In this document: positions 51,142 through 60,348 of the stretch, piece by piece
How the letters are laid out: the number at the start of each line of letters is the position of its first letter
How positions within the stretch are numbered: the stretch's first letter is position 1
Assembly: GCF_025398255.1 (NCBI RefSeq)
Contig: NZ_JAODNW010000023.1
Span: 20,056 to 84,055, forward strand
DNA: 64,000 nt
Direction of reading: 5' to 3'
Source: Chelativorans intermedius
Lineage (GTDB): Bacteria > Pseudomonadota > Alphaproteobacteria > Rhizobiales > Rhizobiaceae
Position numbers and translations under genes: made by a program
The notes under the pieces: generated by a model
The model's database searches: none
What the model was told of the DNA's origin: nothing
Seen by the model: the letters and a program-made list of their open reading frames with translations, nothing else

Positions 51142-53538
51142 CTACTCGCCGTAGGGCACCCAGATGTTCTTGACCTGCGTGGCGCGACGCAGGAATTCGC
51201 GCCCCCCGCCCTGCCGCTCGTCCAGCCAGTTGCGCGTCTTGCCGTCGCTTACCCAGGTGGCCTTGAGGTTGCCGCAGGAGGCGCGCTCGACCATGGCGCT
51301 GCCCGCGCGCGAACCGAAGTACCACATGGCGGCAACCCCGTCGTGCTCGGCCAGTATCCTGGCCAGCGTGTCCTTCTCTCCCGTCACGATGTTCACCACG
51401 CCCGCCGGCACATCGGAGGTGTCGAACACCTGATAGAGGTTGGTGGCAAGCAGGGGATGACGTGTCGAGGGCACGGCCACCACGCGGTTGCCCATGGCGA
51501 TGGCCGGCAGCACCAGCGAGACGAAGGCGGCCAGCGGTGCCTCCTCCGGCGCCACGATGCCCATCACGCCCCACGGCTCGTTCATGGCCAGCGTGATGTG
51601 CCGCGACTTGGTTGCGTGCACCGCGCCGTCATACTTGTCGGCCTGGGCGGCATAGTAGAAGATGCGCCGCAGTGCGGTGTCGAACTCGGCGGTCGCCGCC
51701 TTGGCGCTCTGGCCTGTGCTTTCGACAAGAAGTGCGATGAACTCCTCGCGCCGCATGTCGAGGTTTTCGCCGACATAATAGAGCACCTGCGCCCGGTTGT
51801 GCGCCGTCGCGCCGCCCCAGCCGCCGGCCCTGGCCGCCGCCTCGACGGCATTGCGGATGTCCTTGCGGTTGCCAAGCGGGGCCTGGCCGATCACCACGCC
51901 GCCCTTGCCCGGCACATCGTAGGAATAGCCACTGTCCGGCCGCGCCTGCTTGCCGCCGATATACATCTTGGCCGTACGGTCGATGCCACCGAAAGCGGCG
52001 AAGCGGCGCTCAGCTTCCGGGGCGCCGCGCGGGACGAAGGGCGTCTCCTCCCTGCCCGGCTTCAAAGCCCTTTCGACATCGCTGACCAGATATTCGTAGA
52101 GCCCCTCGCGCGCGCCCTCGCGGCCGAAACCGCTCTCGCGATAGCCGCCGAAGCCCGCACCGGCATCCAGCATGTTGGTGCAGTTCACCCACACCACGCC
52201 GGCCTTCACCCTGGCGGCCGTATCGAGCGCCAGGTTGATGTTCTCCGACCAGACGGAGGCGGCGAGGCCATAGCGCGTGTTGTTGGCAAGCTCCACCGCC
52301 TCCGCGGGCGTGCGGAAGGTCATGGCCACGGCCACGGGGCCGAAGATCTCCACGCCGCAGACGGTGGAGGCCGGCTCGACCTCGGTGAAGAAGGACGGCG
52401 CGAAGAAATATCCCTTCTCGGGAAGCGGAGCGGGCGCGCGCCACAGCCGCCCGCCCTCTTCCTCGCCCTGGCGGACGAGCGCCGAGATGCGCTCAAGCTG
52501 CTCGGCTGAGACCACTGCGCCCACGTCGATGGCCTTGTCCAGAGGATCGCCGACGCGCAGACTCTCCATGCGCCGCCTGAGCTTGTCGTAAAAGCGGCCG
52601 GCCACGCCCTCCTGCACGAGGATGCGCGAGCCGGCGCAGCACACCTCGCCCTGATTGAACCAGATGGCATCCACCACGCCTTCCACCGCACCGTCGAGAT
52701 CGGCATCCTCGAAGACGATGAAGGGCGACTTGCCGCCAAGCTCCAGCGACAGCTTCTTGCCCTGCCCGGCGGTCGCCTCGCGGATGATGCGGCCGACCTC
52801 CGTGGAGCCGGTGAAGGCGAGCTTGTCGATATCCTCATGCGCCGTGATCGCAGCACCCGTCCGCCCGTCGCCATGGACGATGTTGACCACACCTTCGGGC
52901 AGACCCACCTCTGCGCAGATCTCGGCGAAGGCCGTGGCGGTGAGCGGTGTCTGCTCGGCCGGCTTCAGCACCACCGTATTGCCGGCGGCAAGGGCGGGCG
53001 CGACCTTCCAGGCCAGCATGAGCAGCGGGAAGTTCCACGGGATGATCTGGCCGCACACGCCGACCGGCGAAAAGCCCTCGAACTCGCTTTCCACCATCTC
53101 CGCCCAGCCGGCATGATGGTAGAAATGGCGCGCGACCAGCGGAATGTCGATGTCGCGCGTCTCGCGGATGGGCTTGCCGTTGTCCATGCTCTCCAGAACG
53201 GCCAGGAAGCGCTGGCGCTTCTGGATGTGCCGGGCAATGGCATAGAGGTAGCGGGCGCGCTGATGGCCCGAAAGCCGCGACCATTTGGGAAAGGCGGCGC
53301 GGGCGGCCTTCACCGCGGCATCGACATCCGCCGCGCTGCCCTGGGAGACGCGTGCAAGCTCCTCCTCCGTGGCCGGGTTGACGGTGGCGAAACGTTCATC
53401 GCCCGGCCGTGTGAAGCTGCCGCCGATGAAATGGCCGATGCCGGCGGCCCGCCCCTTCAGCCACGCTCTGGCCTCTTCGCTGGCCTCGGGGGCCGGTCCG
53501 TATTCCATGGTGCGCATGATGTCTGTGATCTGTTCCAT
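51142..53538 (-). CDS. Tandem aldehyde dehydrogenase (complete plus partial domain)
   Basis: The 798-residue protein has one full ALDH domain (about 1-490) and a second, degraded one (about 500-798). The first carries LELGGKSP with the general base Glu, GEVCCAGSR with the catalytic Cys and the NAD site FTGSTEVG. The second keeps the fold (WGVMGIVAPEEAPLAAFVSLVLPAIAMGNRVVAVPSTRHP) but lacks the Cys motif, so it is probably structural or regulatory. The start at 53538 has GAGGA upstream. It lies 11 nt after deoC on the same strand, so acetaldehyde from DeoC may be oxidised to acetate. Confidence 0.9.
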   Translation of the reverse strand: MEQITDIMRTMEYGPAPEASEEARAWLKGRAAGIGHFIGGSFTRPGDERFATVNPATEEELARVSQGSAADVDAAVKAARAAFPKWSRLSGHQRARYLYAIARHIQKRQRFLAVLESMDNGKPIRETRDIDIPLVARHFYHHAGWAEMVESEFEGFSPVGVCGQIIPWNFPLLMLAWKVAPALAAGNTVVLKPAEQTPLTATAFAEICAEVGLPEGVVNIVHGDGRTGAAITAHEDIDKLAFTGSTEVGRIIREATAGQGKKLSLELGGKSPFIVFEDADLDGAVEGVVDAIWFNQGEVCCAGSRILVQEGVAGRFYDKLRRRMESLRVGDPLDKAIDVGAVVSAEQLERISALVRQGEEEGGRLWRAPAPLPEKGYFFAPSFFTEVEPASTVCGVEIFGPVAVAMTFRTPAEAVELANNTRYGLAASVWSENINLALDTAARVKAGVVWVNCTNMLDAGAGFGGYRESGFGREGAREGLYEYLVSDVERALKPGREETPFVPRGAPEAERRFAAFGGIDRTAKMYIGGKQARPDSGYSYDVPGKGGVVIGQAPLGNRKDIRNAVEAAARAGGWGGATAHNRAQVLYYVGENLDMRREEFIALLVESTGQSAKAATAEFDTALRRIFYYAAQADKYDGAVHATKSRHITLAMNEPWGVMGIVAPEEAPLAAFVSLVLPAIAMGNRVVAVPSTRHPLLATNLYQVFDTSDVPAGVVNIVTGEKDTLARILAEHDGVAAMWYFGSRAGSAMVERASCGNLKATWVSDGKTRNWLDERQGGGREFLRRATQVKNIWVPYGE

Positions 53539-53549
53539 GTTCCTCGTCC

Positions 53550-54560
53550 TCAAGCGAGAGCATGACGGTGGGACGCGGAGTAACGCCCCGTGGCGAAATG
53601 CTCGAGCTGGCGCTCGATGTCGCCCAGCATGGAGCTTGCGCCGAGGCGGAAACGGTCCGGCATGGTCCAGGCGGTGCCGAGTTCCTCCTTCATCAGGATC
53701 AGCCAGTTGAGCGCGTCCTTGGCGGTGCGCATGCCGCCGGCCGGCTTGAAGCCGACGACCTGGCCGGAGAGCGCCTGATAGTCGCGGATCGCCCGCACCA
53801 TGGTCAGCCCCACCGGCAGGATGGCATTGACCGCTTCCTTTCCTGTCGAGGTCTTGATGAAATCGGCCCCGGCCTGACAGGCCACCATCGAGGCGCGATA
53901 GACATTGCGCAGCGTGGCCAGGTCGCCGGTGGCGAGAATGGCCTTCATGTGCGCCTGTCCGCACGCCTCGCGCATGGCGCGCAGCTCGTCATAGAGCGCC
54001 CGCCAGTTCTGGGTCAGGACATGCTCGCGGGTGATCACGATGTCGATCTCGCCGGCCCCGGCCTCCACCGCGTAGCGGATCTCGGCCAGCCGCTGCGGCA
54101 GCGGCGTAAGCCCGGCGGGAAAGCCCGTGGCGACCGACGCCACGGGGATGCCGGTTCCCCGCAGCGCCTTCACCGCATGCGGCACCATGGTGGGATAGAC
54201 GCACACCGCACCCACTGTGATGCGCTCCTCCTGAAGCCCGAGAGCCGCCTGCAGCTCGGCCGCAAGCGGTCTCTTCGCCTTCATGCACAGGCGGTGCACC
54301 CGGCCGGCGGTGTCGTCGCCGGAAAGCGTCGTCAGGTCGATGCAGGTGATCGCCCGCACCAGCCACGCCGCCTGCCACGCCTTCTTGACGGTGCGCCGCG
54401 TGACAAGCGTGGCGGCCCGCCGTTCGGCCGCCGACAGGTTGACGGCCACATGCTCGAACCATTCGGGCGCCAGCGCGGTGCCCGCGTTTCGCGACGCGTG
54501 CGGCGCCTCGGCGGCTTGCGGAACGGCTTGAATCGTCGGTTGCTTTTCCGGCAGGATCAT
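53550..54560 (-). CDS. deoC: Deoxyribose-phosphate aldolase
   Basis: The 336-residue protein is the long DeoC type. The Schiff-base Lys is in ADFIKTSTGKEAVNAIL and the second Lys in VVGFKPAGGMRTAKDALNWL. ITCIDLTTLSGDDTA marks the N-terminal strand. It cleaves 2-deoxyribose-5-phosphate to acetaldehyde and glyceraldehyde-3-phosphate. The start overlaps the stop of a decayed permease fragment (ATGA), and the operon continues into the tandem ALDH. Confidence 0.94.
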   Translation of the reverse strand: MILPEKQPTIQAVPQAAEAPHASRNAGTALAPEWFEHVAVNLSAAERRAATLVTRRTVKKAWQAAWLVRAITCIDLTTLSGDDTAGRVHRLCMKAKRPLAAELQAALGLQEERITVGAVCVYPTMVPHAVKALRGTGIPVASVATGFPAGLTPLPQRLAEIRYAVEAGAGEIDIVITREHVLTQNWRALYDELRAMREACGQAHMKAILATGDLATLRNVYRASMVACQAGADFIKTSTGKEAVNAILPVGLTMVRAIRDYQALSGQVVGFKPAGGMRTAKDALNWLILMKEELGTAWTMPDRFRLGASSMLGDIERQLEHFATGRYSASHRHALA

Positions 54561-54824
54561 GCGCGACCCCTCCTCGTTTCAACAATGCGGTTGGGCAGGA
54601 CGGCGGCGACGATGATAAGGCCCGTCACCGTCATTTGATAGAAGGGGCAGAGGCCCGGCAGATTGAAGGTGCTGCGCAATACCTGAAGCTGCATCACGGC
54701 AAAGAGTATCCCAAGCAGGCCGCCGCGCCGCCGAACGGGATCGTGCGCCCCGGCACCAACGGCCGCGACGACATCGAACCTTTCGGCTGCGGACGTTTTG
54801 CACGGCCAGCACGGCATCGGTCAC
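54557..54824 (-). pseudogene. Collapsed sugar ABC transporter (ATPase start joined to permease end)
   Basis: A GTG at 54824 (GTGA overlap with the SorC stop) opens TDAVLAVQNV, the typical start of an RbsA-like ATPase, then the frame degenerates. In another frame, ERFDVVAAVGAG and GGLLGILFAVMQLQVLRSTFN, then FYQMTVTGLIIVAAVLPNR read as the last 70 residues of an RbsC-like permease, ending at 54557 over the deoC start. So a deletion removed most of the ATPase and permease genes. Only about 260 bp remain of perhaps 2.5 kb. Confidence 0.65.
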
Positions 54825-55807
54825 GGCCTGCCCTCCAGCGCCGCGCGCGCGCACGCCTCGTCGGTGATGAGGACGGAGACATAGCCCGCCTTGAGCGCTG
54901 CCAGCGCCACGGCGTGTTTTGCGCGACCCGAGACGATGCCGATGGCGCGGCTCTTGCCTCTCAACAGATCGAGCCTGAGGCCGAGGGTGCGGCCATCGAG
55001 TTCGGCATCGACGATGGCGCCCGAGGCGTCGACAAAGCGGCCGAGAATGTCACCCACCGCGCCCATTTCCCGCAGGCGGTCGATATGTTCCGGCTCGATG
55101 AAACCCGAGGTCACGAGCACGGATTCGTGCGACAGACCGCCCATGCTGAAGCAGGCCACATCGGCCTGTTCGGCAAGCCGCAGCACATTCTCGATCACCG
55201 GATCCTGCTCCAGCACCTCGCGGGTGCTCCTCTTGCCCACCACGGCCGGCACGGGAAGCAGCGTCGCCATTCCGCCGGCGCTGTGGGCGAATTCCTCGGC
55301 CACGGCGATGGCGCGGCTGGAGGTGGAGCGGATGTTGGTCGCGCCGTTGACCAGCACCACATGCAGCCCCGGATTCCAGTTGGCAGGCAGAAGGCGGGCG
55401 ACGGCCGACATCGTGCGCCCCCAGGAAACACCCATGAGAGAGACCTGCGGCTTCAGCCCGACGATATATTTGCTCGCCGCCTGCGCCACCGCCTCCAGCG
55501 CCAGATCGTCGTCGTTCGCCGGCCCCTGCGGCACCACCACGGCATCACGCAGACCGAAAGCCTGCTGCAGCTCCACCTCCAGCTCCGTGGCGCGGCTGCA
55601 TCGCGGCATGATCTCGATGCGGACGATGCCCAGCTCGCGCGCCTCGGTGAGAAGCCGGCTGATCTGCCAGCGCGTCAGGCCCAACTCGCTGGCGATTTCA
55701 CCCTGTGTGCGCTGCAGGTCGTAATAGAGCTTGGCGGCGCGCACCATCAGATGCTCGCGCTGCTCGTCATAGGGCAGTCTCACGAAAGGCGGGCGGGCCT
55801 CGTTCAC
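54821..55807 (-). CDS. SorC/DeoR-type sugar-binding transcriptional regulator
   Basis: The 328-residue protein starts with an HTH (RAAKLYYDLQRTQGEIASELGLTRWQISRLLTEAR, in two parts) and has a SorC sugar-phosphate-binding domain (LMGVSWGRTMSAVARLL, then LVNGATNIRSTSSRAIAVAEEFA and GGLSHESVLVTSGF). It likely controls the decayed ABC transporter, deoC and ALDH. The start is GTG at 55807 with AGGAGGG 6 nt upstream; a preceding small ORF overlaps it. A TTGACA -35 element lies at 56057-56062. Confidence 0.9.
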   Translation of the reverse strand: MNEARPPFVRLPYDEQREHLMVRAAKLYYDLQRTQGEIASELGLTRWQISRLLTEARELGIVRIEIMPRCSRATELEVELQQAFGLRDAVVVPQGPANDDDLALEAVAQAASKYIVGLKPQVSLMGVSWGRTMSAVARLLPANWNPGLHVVLVNGATNIRSTSSRAIAVAEEFAHSAGGMATLLPVPAVVGKRSTREVLEQDPVIENVLRLAEQADVACFSMGGLSHESVLVTSGFIEPEHIDRLREMGAVGDILGRFVDASGAIVDAELDGRTLGLRLDLLRGKSRAIGIVSGRAKHAVALAALKAGYVSVLITDEACARAALEGRP

Positions 55808-56016
55808 GCGGTGCCCTCCTGCGGTCGTGACGACCGGTGCAGCACAGGCATGTCGGCGGCCTCGACGGTGCCGGGCTTGTCCACTGCCCGGGCGACCATG
55901 GCCTCTGCGCCCATGGAGGGCGGCTGCCCGACGGACACCGCCGTCGCCTTTCCGGGGGAACCGTTCGCGACCATTGCCATGTTCTTGGCGCCGAGATCAG
56001 TAAATGTGAAATTCAT
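55804..56016 (-). CDS. Possible small leader ORF overlapping the SorC gene
   Basis: A 70-residue frame starting MNFTFTDLGAKNMAM ends in a GTGA overlap with the SorC start. It shows no family resemblance and no strong Shine-Dalgarno site at its ATG. It may be a leader peptide, a remnant or a chance frame. Included with low confidence because the overlap and the upstream TTGACA are both in place. Confidence 0.3.
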   Translation of the reverse strand: MNFTFTDLGAKNMAMVANGSPGKATAVSVGQPPSMGAEAMVARAVDKPGTVEAADMPVLHRSSRPQEGTA

Positions 56017-56267
56017 GCTCAATTGTGAGATGACAAACATCAGAATCGGAGGGCGCTGTCAAGCGCGGTCAGACGCGAGGCCCGCACGCGGCCCCGCCAA
56101 CCGAAAATGGCATCCCCGCCCGATCGCAAACAGATGTGCAAAGCCCGCAGATGGCGGTTCCAGTGTTTTGGAACGGGCCTCGCCCGTGATAGGCACGATG
56201 CGAGGCCTGGTTGGAAAATGCAGGCCTGCTACACGCCCTGATGGAAGAGCAGAGAGGGAGGCGCTTG

Positions 56268-56658
56268 ATGGTGAACCCCTTCTACCGCATCGTGGTGCTC
56301 ACGCTCGCGAGCATCTGTGTCGGAACCGTCGCCTCGCTTGGGGCGATTGCCTTCGTGGAAGCGGTGGCATGGCTGAACGATCTGCTGCTCGTCTCCCCGC
56401 GAACACGCATTCTGTATGTCGAACATCCGCTGCTGGTGGCCGGCGCCACCGTTCTGGCACCCGCCCTCGGCGGGCTTCTGGTCGGGCTCGCCTTTTGGCG
56501 GCTGTCGTGCGTGCAAAGGCCGCTTGGTCCCCCCGACGCCATCATCTCCGTGCAGACGCGGTGGCTGGCCTTCAGCCGATACGGCAACATCAGATTGGGC
56601 CGCAGAGCAACTGCAAACGGTGACCGCTGCCGCCCAGCCGAGACTGGAAGAGCTTTGA
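56268..56658 (+). pseudogene. Truncated ClC-type chloride channel remnant
   Basis: From ATG 56268, about 100 residues match the start of a ClC chloride channel (NPFYRIVVLTLASICVGTVAS, then AIAFVEAVAWLNDLLLV, HPLLVAGATVLAPALGGLL and RPLGPPDAIISVQTR). At about 56565 the reading becomes unrelated, and another frame ends WAAEQLQTVTAAAQPRLEEL at 56656, a different protein's C-terminus. Most of a roughly 600-residue channel is missing, so this is a deletion relic. Confidence 0.6.
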
Positions 56659-56703
56659 GGAGGCAGGCGGGCATCCCGCACGGCGTGTCCGCTTGCGCAG
56701 TAA

Positions 56704-56731
56704 GAGGCCGCCGGCTCGAGCCGGCGGCCTC
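56704..56731 (-). terminator. Perfect 28-bp palindrome downstream of the type I secretion operon
   Basis: GAGGCCGCCGGCTC (56704-56717) and GAGCCGGCGGCCTC (56718-56731) are exact inverse complements with no spacer. The HlyD-type gene ends at 56743, so this is probably its terminator, forming a stem of 12 bp or more. On that strand TTAC follows. Confidence 0.65.
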
Positions 56732-56742
56732 GACAACCGGGA

Positions 56743-57948
56743 TCAACGCTCGCTGAGCGCTTCCTGGCCCCTCAGGAGAGGCTTCAACAGATAGGCAAGA
56801 ACCGTCTTGGAGCCCGTTCGGATTCTTACCTCTGAGACCATGCCCGGTTTGATGGGCAGCGGCCCGTCCGGCCCTTCGAGCGCGTTGCGTTCCGTGCGCA
56901 CGCGCACCATGTAGTAGGGGTCATCGTCGCGGCTCTGCTCATCGACGATCGTATCGGCGCTGATGAAGACCAGCTCGCCCTCGAGCGAGCCATAGATCGC
57001 CGTATCATAGGCGGTGATGTTCACCGTTGCCGGCTGGCCGACATGCAGAAAGGCGACATCCCGCGGGCGGATGCGCGCCTCCACATAGAGCGCATCGTCC
57101 AGCGGCACGATCTCCATGATCGTCTCACCGGGGTCCACCACGCCGCCCTGAGTGGTGACTTCCAGCTTCTTCACGATGCCGCGCACCGGAGATTTCAGCT
57201 CCGTGCGGGCCAGCGCCGCCCGGCGATCGGCGAGCTGCTGGCTGAGGCTGGAGAGCTCGGCAGACTTGCGGGCAATCTCCTCGTTGACCTCCTGGAAGTA
57301 GCGGTTGCGCACCTCGATGAGTTGACCACGAAGATCTGCCACATTGCGCTTCAGCTTGATCTCGTCGGCGGCCGAGGCGGCGCCCCGCTGCACCAGCGGC
57401 TGCATCAGCTCCAGCTCGTTCTGCGCCAGCATGATGCGCTCCTCGAGGGAGGCCGTCGTTTCGGCCAGATTGCGGCGGCGCGCGCGAAACAGCTGCTGCT
57501 CCACGGCCACCACCTCCTCATGAACCGCCACGTCCTCCGGCACGTCGAACCAGTCGAGCCCGTCCCGCTCTGCCCGGAGGCGGCTGAGTGCGGCGCGCAG
57601 GGCAATGACCTGCCCTTCCAGATCCTGATAGGCGGAGCGGAAACGCGTGTCCTCGAGGGTTGCAAGGGTCTGACCTGCAGCGACCTCCTGGCCTTCATGG
57701 ACATAAAGCCGCTCGAGAATGCCGCCATCCAGGCTCTGGATCACCTGAACCCGGCTCGACGGCACGACCTGGCCCATGCCCTGCGCGGTCTCCTGCAGCG
57801 GCGCGTTCGCCGCCCAGATGACGAAGACTACGAGCGTCAGCGCAGTGAGCCAAAGCACCGGGCGCCCGAATATGGTGCGCTCTTCCACATCGACCGCAGC
57901 GCCCTGCGCGCCGAACGCACCCCAGGCAGCAATATCCTGTTTTGCCAT
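56743..57948 (-). CDS. Type I secretion membrane fusion protein (HlyD family)
   Basis: The 401-residue protein has an N-terminal membrane helix (PVLWLTALTLVVFVIWAANA), a lipoyl-type strand (VQVIQSLDGGILERLYVHEGQEVAAGQTLATLEDTR, split by a hairpin), a coiled coil (about 110-270) and a C-terminal barrel (RELKSPVRGIVKKLEVTTQGGVVDPGETIMEIVP and IKPGMVSEVRIRTGSKTVLAYLL). It joins the ABC exporter to the TolC-like protein. The start at 57948 has AGGAG 9 nt upstream; it is 10 nt after the ABC gene, so they are cotranscribed. Confidence 0.93.
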   Translation of the reverse strand: MAKQDIAAWGAFGAQGAAVDVEERTIFGRPVLWLTALTLVVFVIWAANAPLQETAQGMGQVVPSSRVQVIQSLDGGILERLYVHEGQEVAAGQTLATLEDTRFRSAYQDLEGQVIALRAALSRLRAERDGLDWFDVPEDVAVHEEVVAVEQQLFRARRRNLAETTASLEERIMLAQNELELMQPLVQRGAASAADEIKLKRNVADLRGQLIEVRNRYFQEVNEEIARKSAELSSLSQQLADRRAALARTELKSPVRGIVKKLEVTTQGGVVDPGETIMEIVPLDDALYVEARIRPRDVAFLHVGQPATVNITAYDTAIYGSLEGELVFISADTIVDEQSRDDDPYYMVRVRTERNALEGPDGPLPIKPGMVSEVRIRTGSKTVLAYLLKPLLRGQEALSER

Positions 57949-57958
57949 GCCCGATCTC

Positions 57959-60169
57959 CTATTTTGCGCGTGCCGGTTCGTTGCTCGACAGGGCGGCGAG
58001 CACCCCTTCAACGGAGCCGTCGGCCACCGGCCGGCCACCCTTCATCACCACGGCACGGTTCACCAGGGTGAGGATGGGCTGACGGTGCGTGGCGACAACG
58101 AGCGTCCGCTCGGCCAGCCAGCCGCGCAGATTTTCGATGACGCGCATTTCGAGCGCGTGGTCCATGGCAGCGGTCGGCTCGTCGAGGAGAACGATGCGCG
58201 GGTCGCGCAGCCACAGGCGGGCAAGCCCCATCGACTGCCGCTGGCCACCGGACATGCCCGTTCCGCCTTCGCCCAGCTTGCGGTCGAGCCCCAGCGGATG
58301 ATCGCGCACCAGGCTGTCCGCGCCGGCGAACTTCAGCGCCTCGATCAGTTCCTCGTCCTCGCGATTGTCCAACCCCAGAAGCAGGTTCTCGCGCACCGTA
58401 CCGAAGAAGAGCCGCACATCTTGCGGCAGATAGCCCACCGCCTTGCGGATGTCGGCGGGATCGATCTGGCGCATGTCCGTTCCATCCAGCAGAAGGCGGC
58501 CCTGGGAAGGGTGATAAAGGCCCGACAGCAGCTTCAGAAGCGTCGACTTGCCTGAACCGTTGGCGCCCAGAAGCGCCGTGGCAGAACCCGCAGCCAGGGA
58601 CAGCGAGGCTATGCGCACGATCGGTTCCCCGTCGCGGTCGTAGCGGAAGGACAGCTCCTCCGCCTCGTAGGCACCGTTGAGGCGCGGGCGATGCACGAAG
58701 CGCCGCCCGGCGGGCCGGTCCACCGGCGCGCGCATCACCGCCTCCAGGTTCTTCAGCGAGGCACGCATGTGCTGCCAGCGCGCGAAGATCCCGGAAAGCC
58801 GGGTGAGCGGCGCGAGCGTGCGGGAGGAGAGGATGGAGCAAGCCAGGAGCGAGCCCAACGTCATCTCGCCAGCGGCGATCTGATAGACGCCCACGACGAG
58901 CACCATGACATAGGCTGCCTGCTGCACGGCGGTGGCGGAGAAGGTAAGCACCGCCGACAGCCGCCGCATCTCAACGCCATTGCCGGAGAGGAAGCGCGTC
59001 TGCTCTTCCCAATGGTGCTGAAAGCGGCTCTCGCCCTGCAGCGCCTTGACGGTTTCCGAGCTGGCGAGCGCCTCGATCAGCAGGCCGCTGCGCACCGCAC
59101 CTTCCCGAAGCTGGCGGCGCGACAGGCGGGCAAGCGGCCACTGCGCCAGCAGACCGGGAACGATGATGAACGGAATGGCCGCGATCAGCACCCACACGAC
59201 GCTGCCGCCGATCAGCCAGATGATGATCAGGAACATGAAGACGAAGGGCAGGTCGCTCAACGTGCCGATCGTGGTGGAGGTGAAGAACTCGCGGACGGCG
59301 TCCATCTCCCGCACCTGGCTGGAGAACACGCCCACGGAGGCAGGCTGCGCCTCCAGCCGGATGCCGAGCGCCTGCTCGAAGATGCGCGCCGACAGGCGCT
59401 GGTCGAGATTCCGGCCCACAGTATCCATCAGATAAGCGCGCGTGATGCGCACCACCGCCTCGATGGCGATGGCGATCAGCACGCCGATGGCCAGCACCCA
59501 GAGTGTGGCGTATGCGAGGTTCGGCACCACGCGGTCATAGACCTGCAGCGCAAAGAGCGAACTGAACACGGCCAGCGTGTTGGCAAGCGCGGCGGCGAAG
59601 CCGACCTCGGCGAAGTCCCACTTGTAGCGGGCCAGCTCGCTCCAGAACCAATGGCCCTCCGGTTCCTCCGAGACGGCGGCCGCGCGCCCGTCATTGCGCA
59701 GAAGCGGCGTCGCGAAGGCCACGAGGCCGGCGTGACGGGCCGACAGCTGCGACAGGGGAACGGTTTCCTCCTGCTCGGCCATGTCGGGGTGCACAATCCG
59801 ACAGTTTTCTCCGTCCCGTTCCTTGTAGATCACCACCGAACCATCGGAGAGGAACACCGCGACAGGAAGAAAGCGCGCCTCGATTGACGAAAGCGAACGC
59901 CGGCGGACCTTCACGTCCAGCCCGGCGCGTGCCGCCGCGCGCGGCAGAACATCGAGCGTCAGCCGGCCGTCTTCGAGGGGCAGGCCGGCCGTCAGCTCTC
60001 CGCGCGTGGCGGAACGGTTGTGCAGACTGCACAGAACGAGAAGCGCATCGACGAGATCCGTCGCAGGCGCAACAGCCGATGCGCCGACCTCCTCCGTTTC
60101 GGCGCGTTGCGCGTCCTCGGGCGCACCGTCACGGTAAGCCTTAAACCAGTCTATGTTCTTCGCGTTCAT
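57959..60169 (-). CDS. Type I secretion ABC exporter (LapB/HlyB-like)
   Basis: The 736-residue exporter has an N-terminal C39-like domain (about 30-150: DALLVLCSLHNRSATRGELTAGLP) that lacks the peptidase Cys, so it only docks substrate. Six membrane helices span about 185-440. The ATPase shows Walker A LLGANGSGKSTLL, signature MSGGQRQSMGLARL and Walker B IVLLDEPTAAMDH. This is the LapB/HlyB layout of exporters for RTX proteins and giant adhesins. It lies between the TolC-like gene and the MFP gene. Confidence 0.94.
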   Translation of the reverse strand: MNAKNIDWFKAYRDGAPEDAQRAETEEVGASAVAPATDLVDALLVLCSLHNRSATRGELTAGLPLEDGRLTLDVLPRAAARAGLDVKVRRRSLSSIEARFLPVAVFLSDGSVVIYKERDGENCRIVHPDMAEQEETVPLSQLSARHAGLVAFATPLLRNDGRAAAVSEEPEGHWFWSELARYKWDFAEVGFAAALANTLAVFSSLFALQVYDRVVPNLAYATLWVLAIGVLIAIAIEAVVRITRAYLMDTVGRNLDQRLSARIFEQALGIRLEAQPASVGVFSSQVREMDAVREFFTSTTIGTLSDLPFVFMFLIIIWLIGGSVVWVLIAAIPFIIVPGLLAQWPLARLSRRQLREGAVRSGLLIEALASSETVKALQGESRFQHHWEEQTRFLSGNGVEMRRLSAVLTFSATAVQQAAYVMVLVVGVYQIAAGEMTLGSLLACSILSSRTLAPLTRLSGIFARWQHMRASLKNLEAVMRAPVDRPAGRRFVHRPRLNGAYEAEELSFRYDRDGEPIVRIASLSLAAGSATALLGANGSGKSTLLKLLSGLYHPSQGRLLLDGTDMRQIDPADIRKAVGYLPQDVRLFFGTVRENLLLGLDNREDEELIEALKFAGADSLVRDHPLGLDRKLGEGGTGMSGGQRQSMGLARLWLRDPRIVLLDEPTAAMDHALEMRVIENLRGWLAERTLVVATHRQPILTLVNRAVVMKGGRPVADGSVEGVLAALSSNEPARAK

Positions 60170-60348
60170 TTTTCCAAATCCGGCCTTCGCATTGTCCTTG
60201 CTCTTTCATCGGCACGCCGGCCCCTCTCCGGCGTAAACGGCTCGGTGCTTCCTGCACCTGCCAGGAACCACAAATGCGCAACCGGCAGCCGCCGGTCGCG
60301 CTCGTTGTGTTTCCTGTCTCTTGCGGCCTCGGGTCTCGCGCCCGGTCC

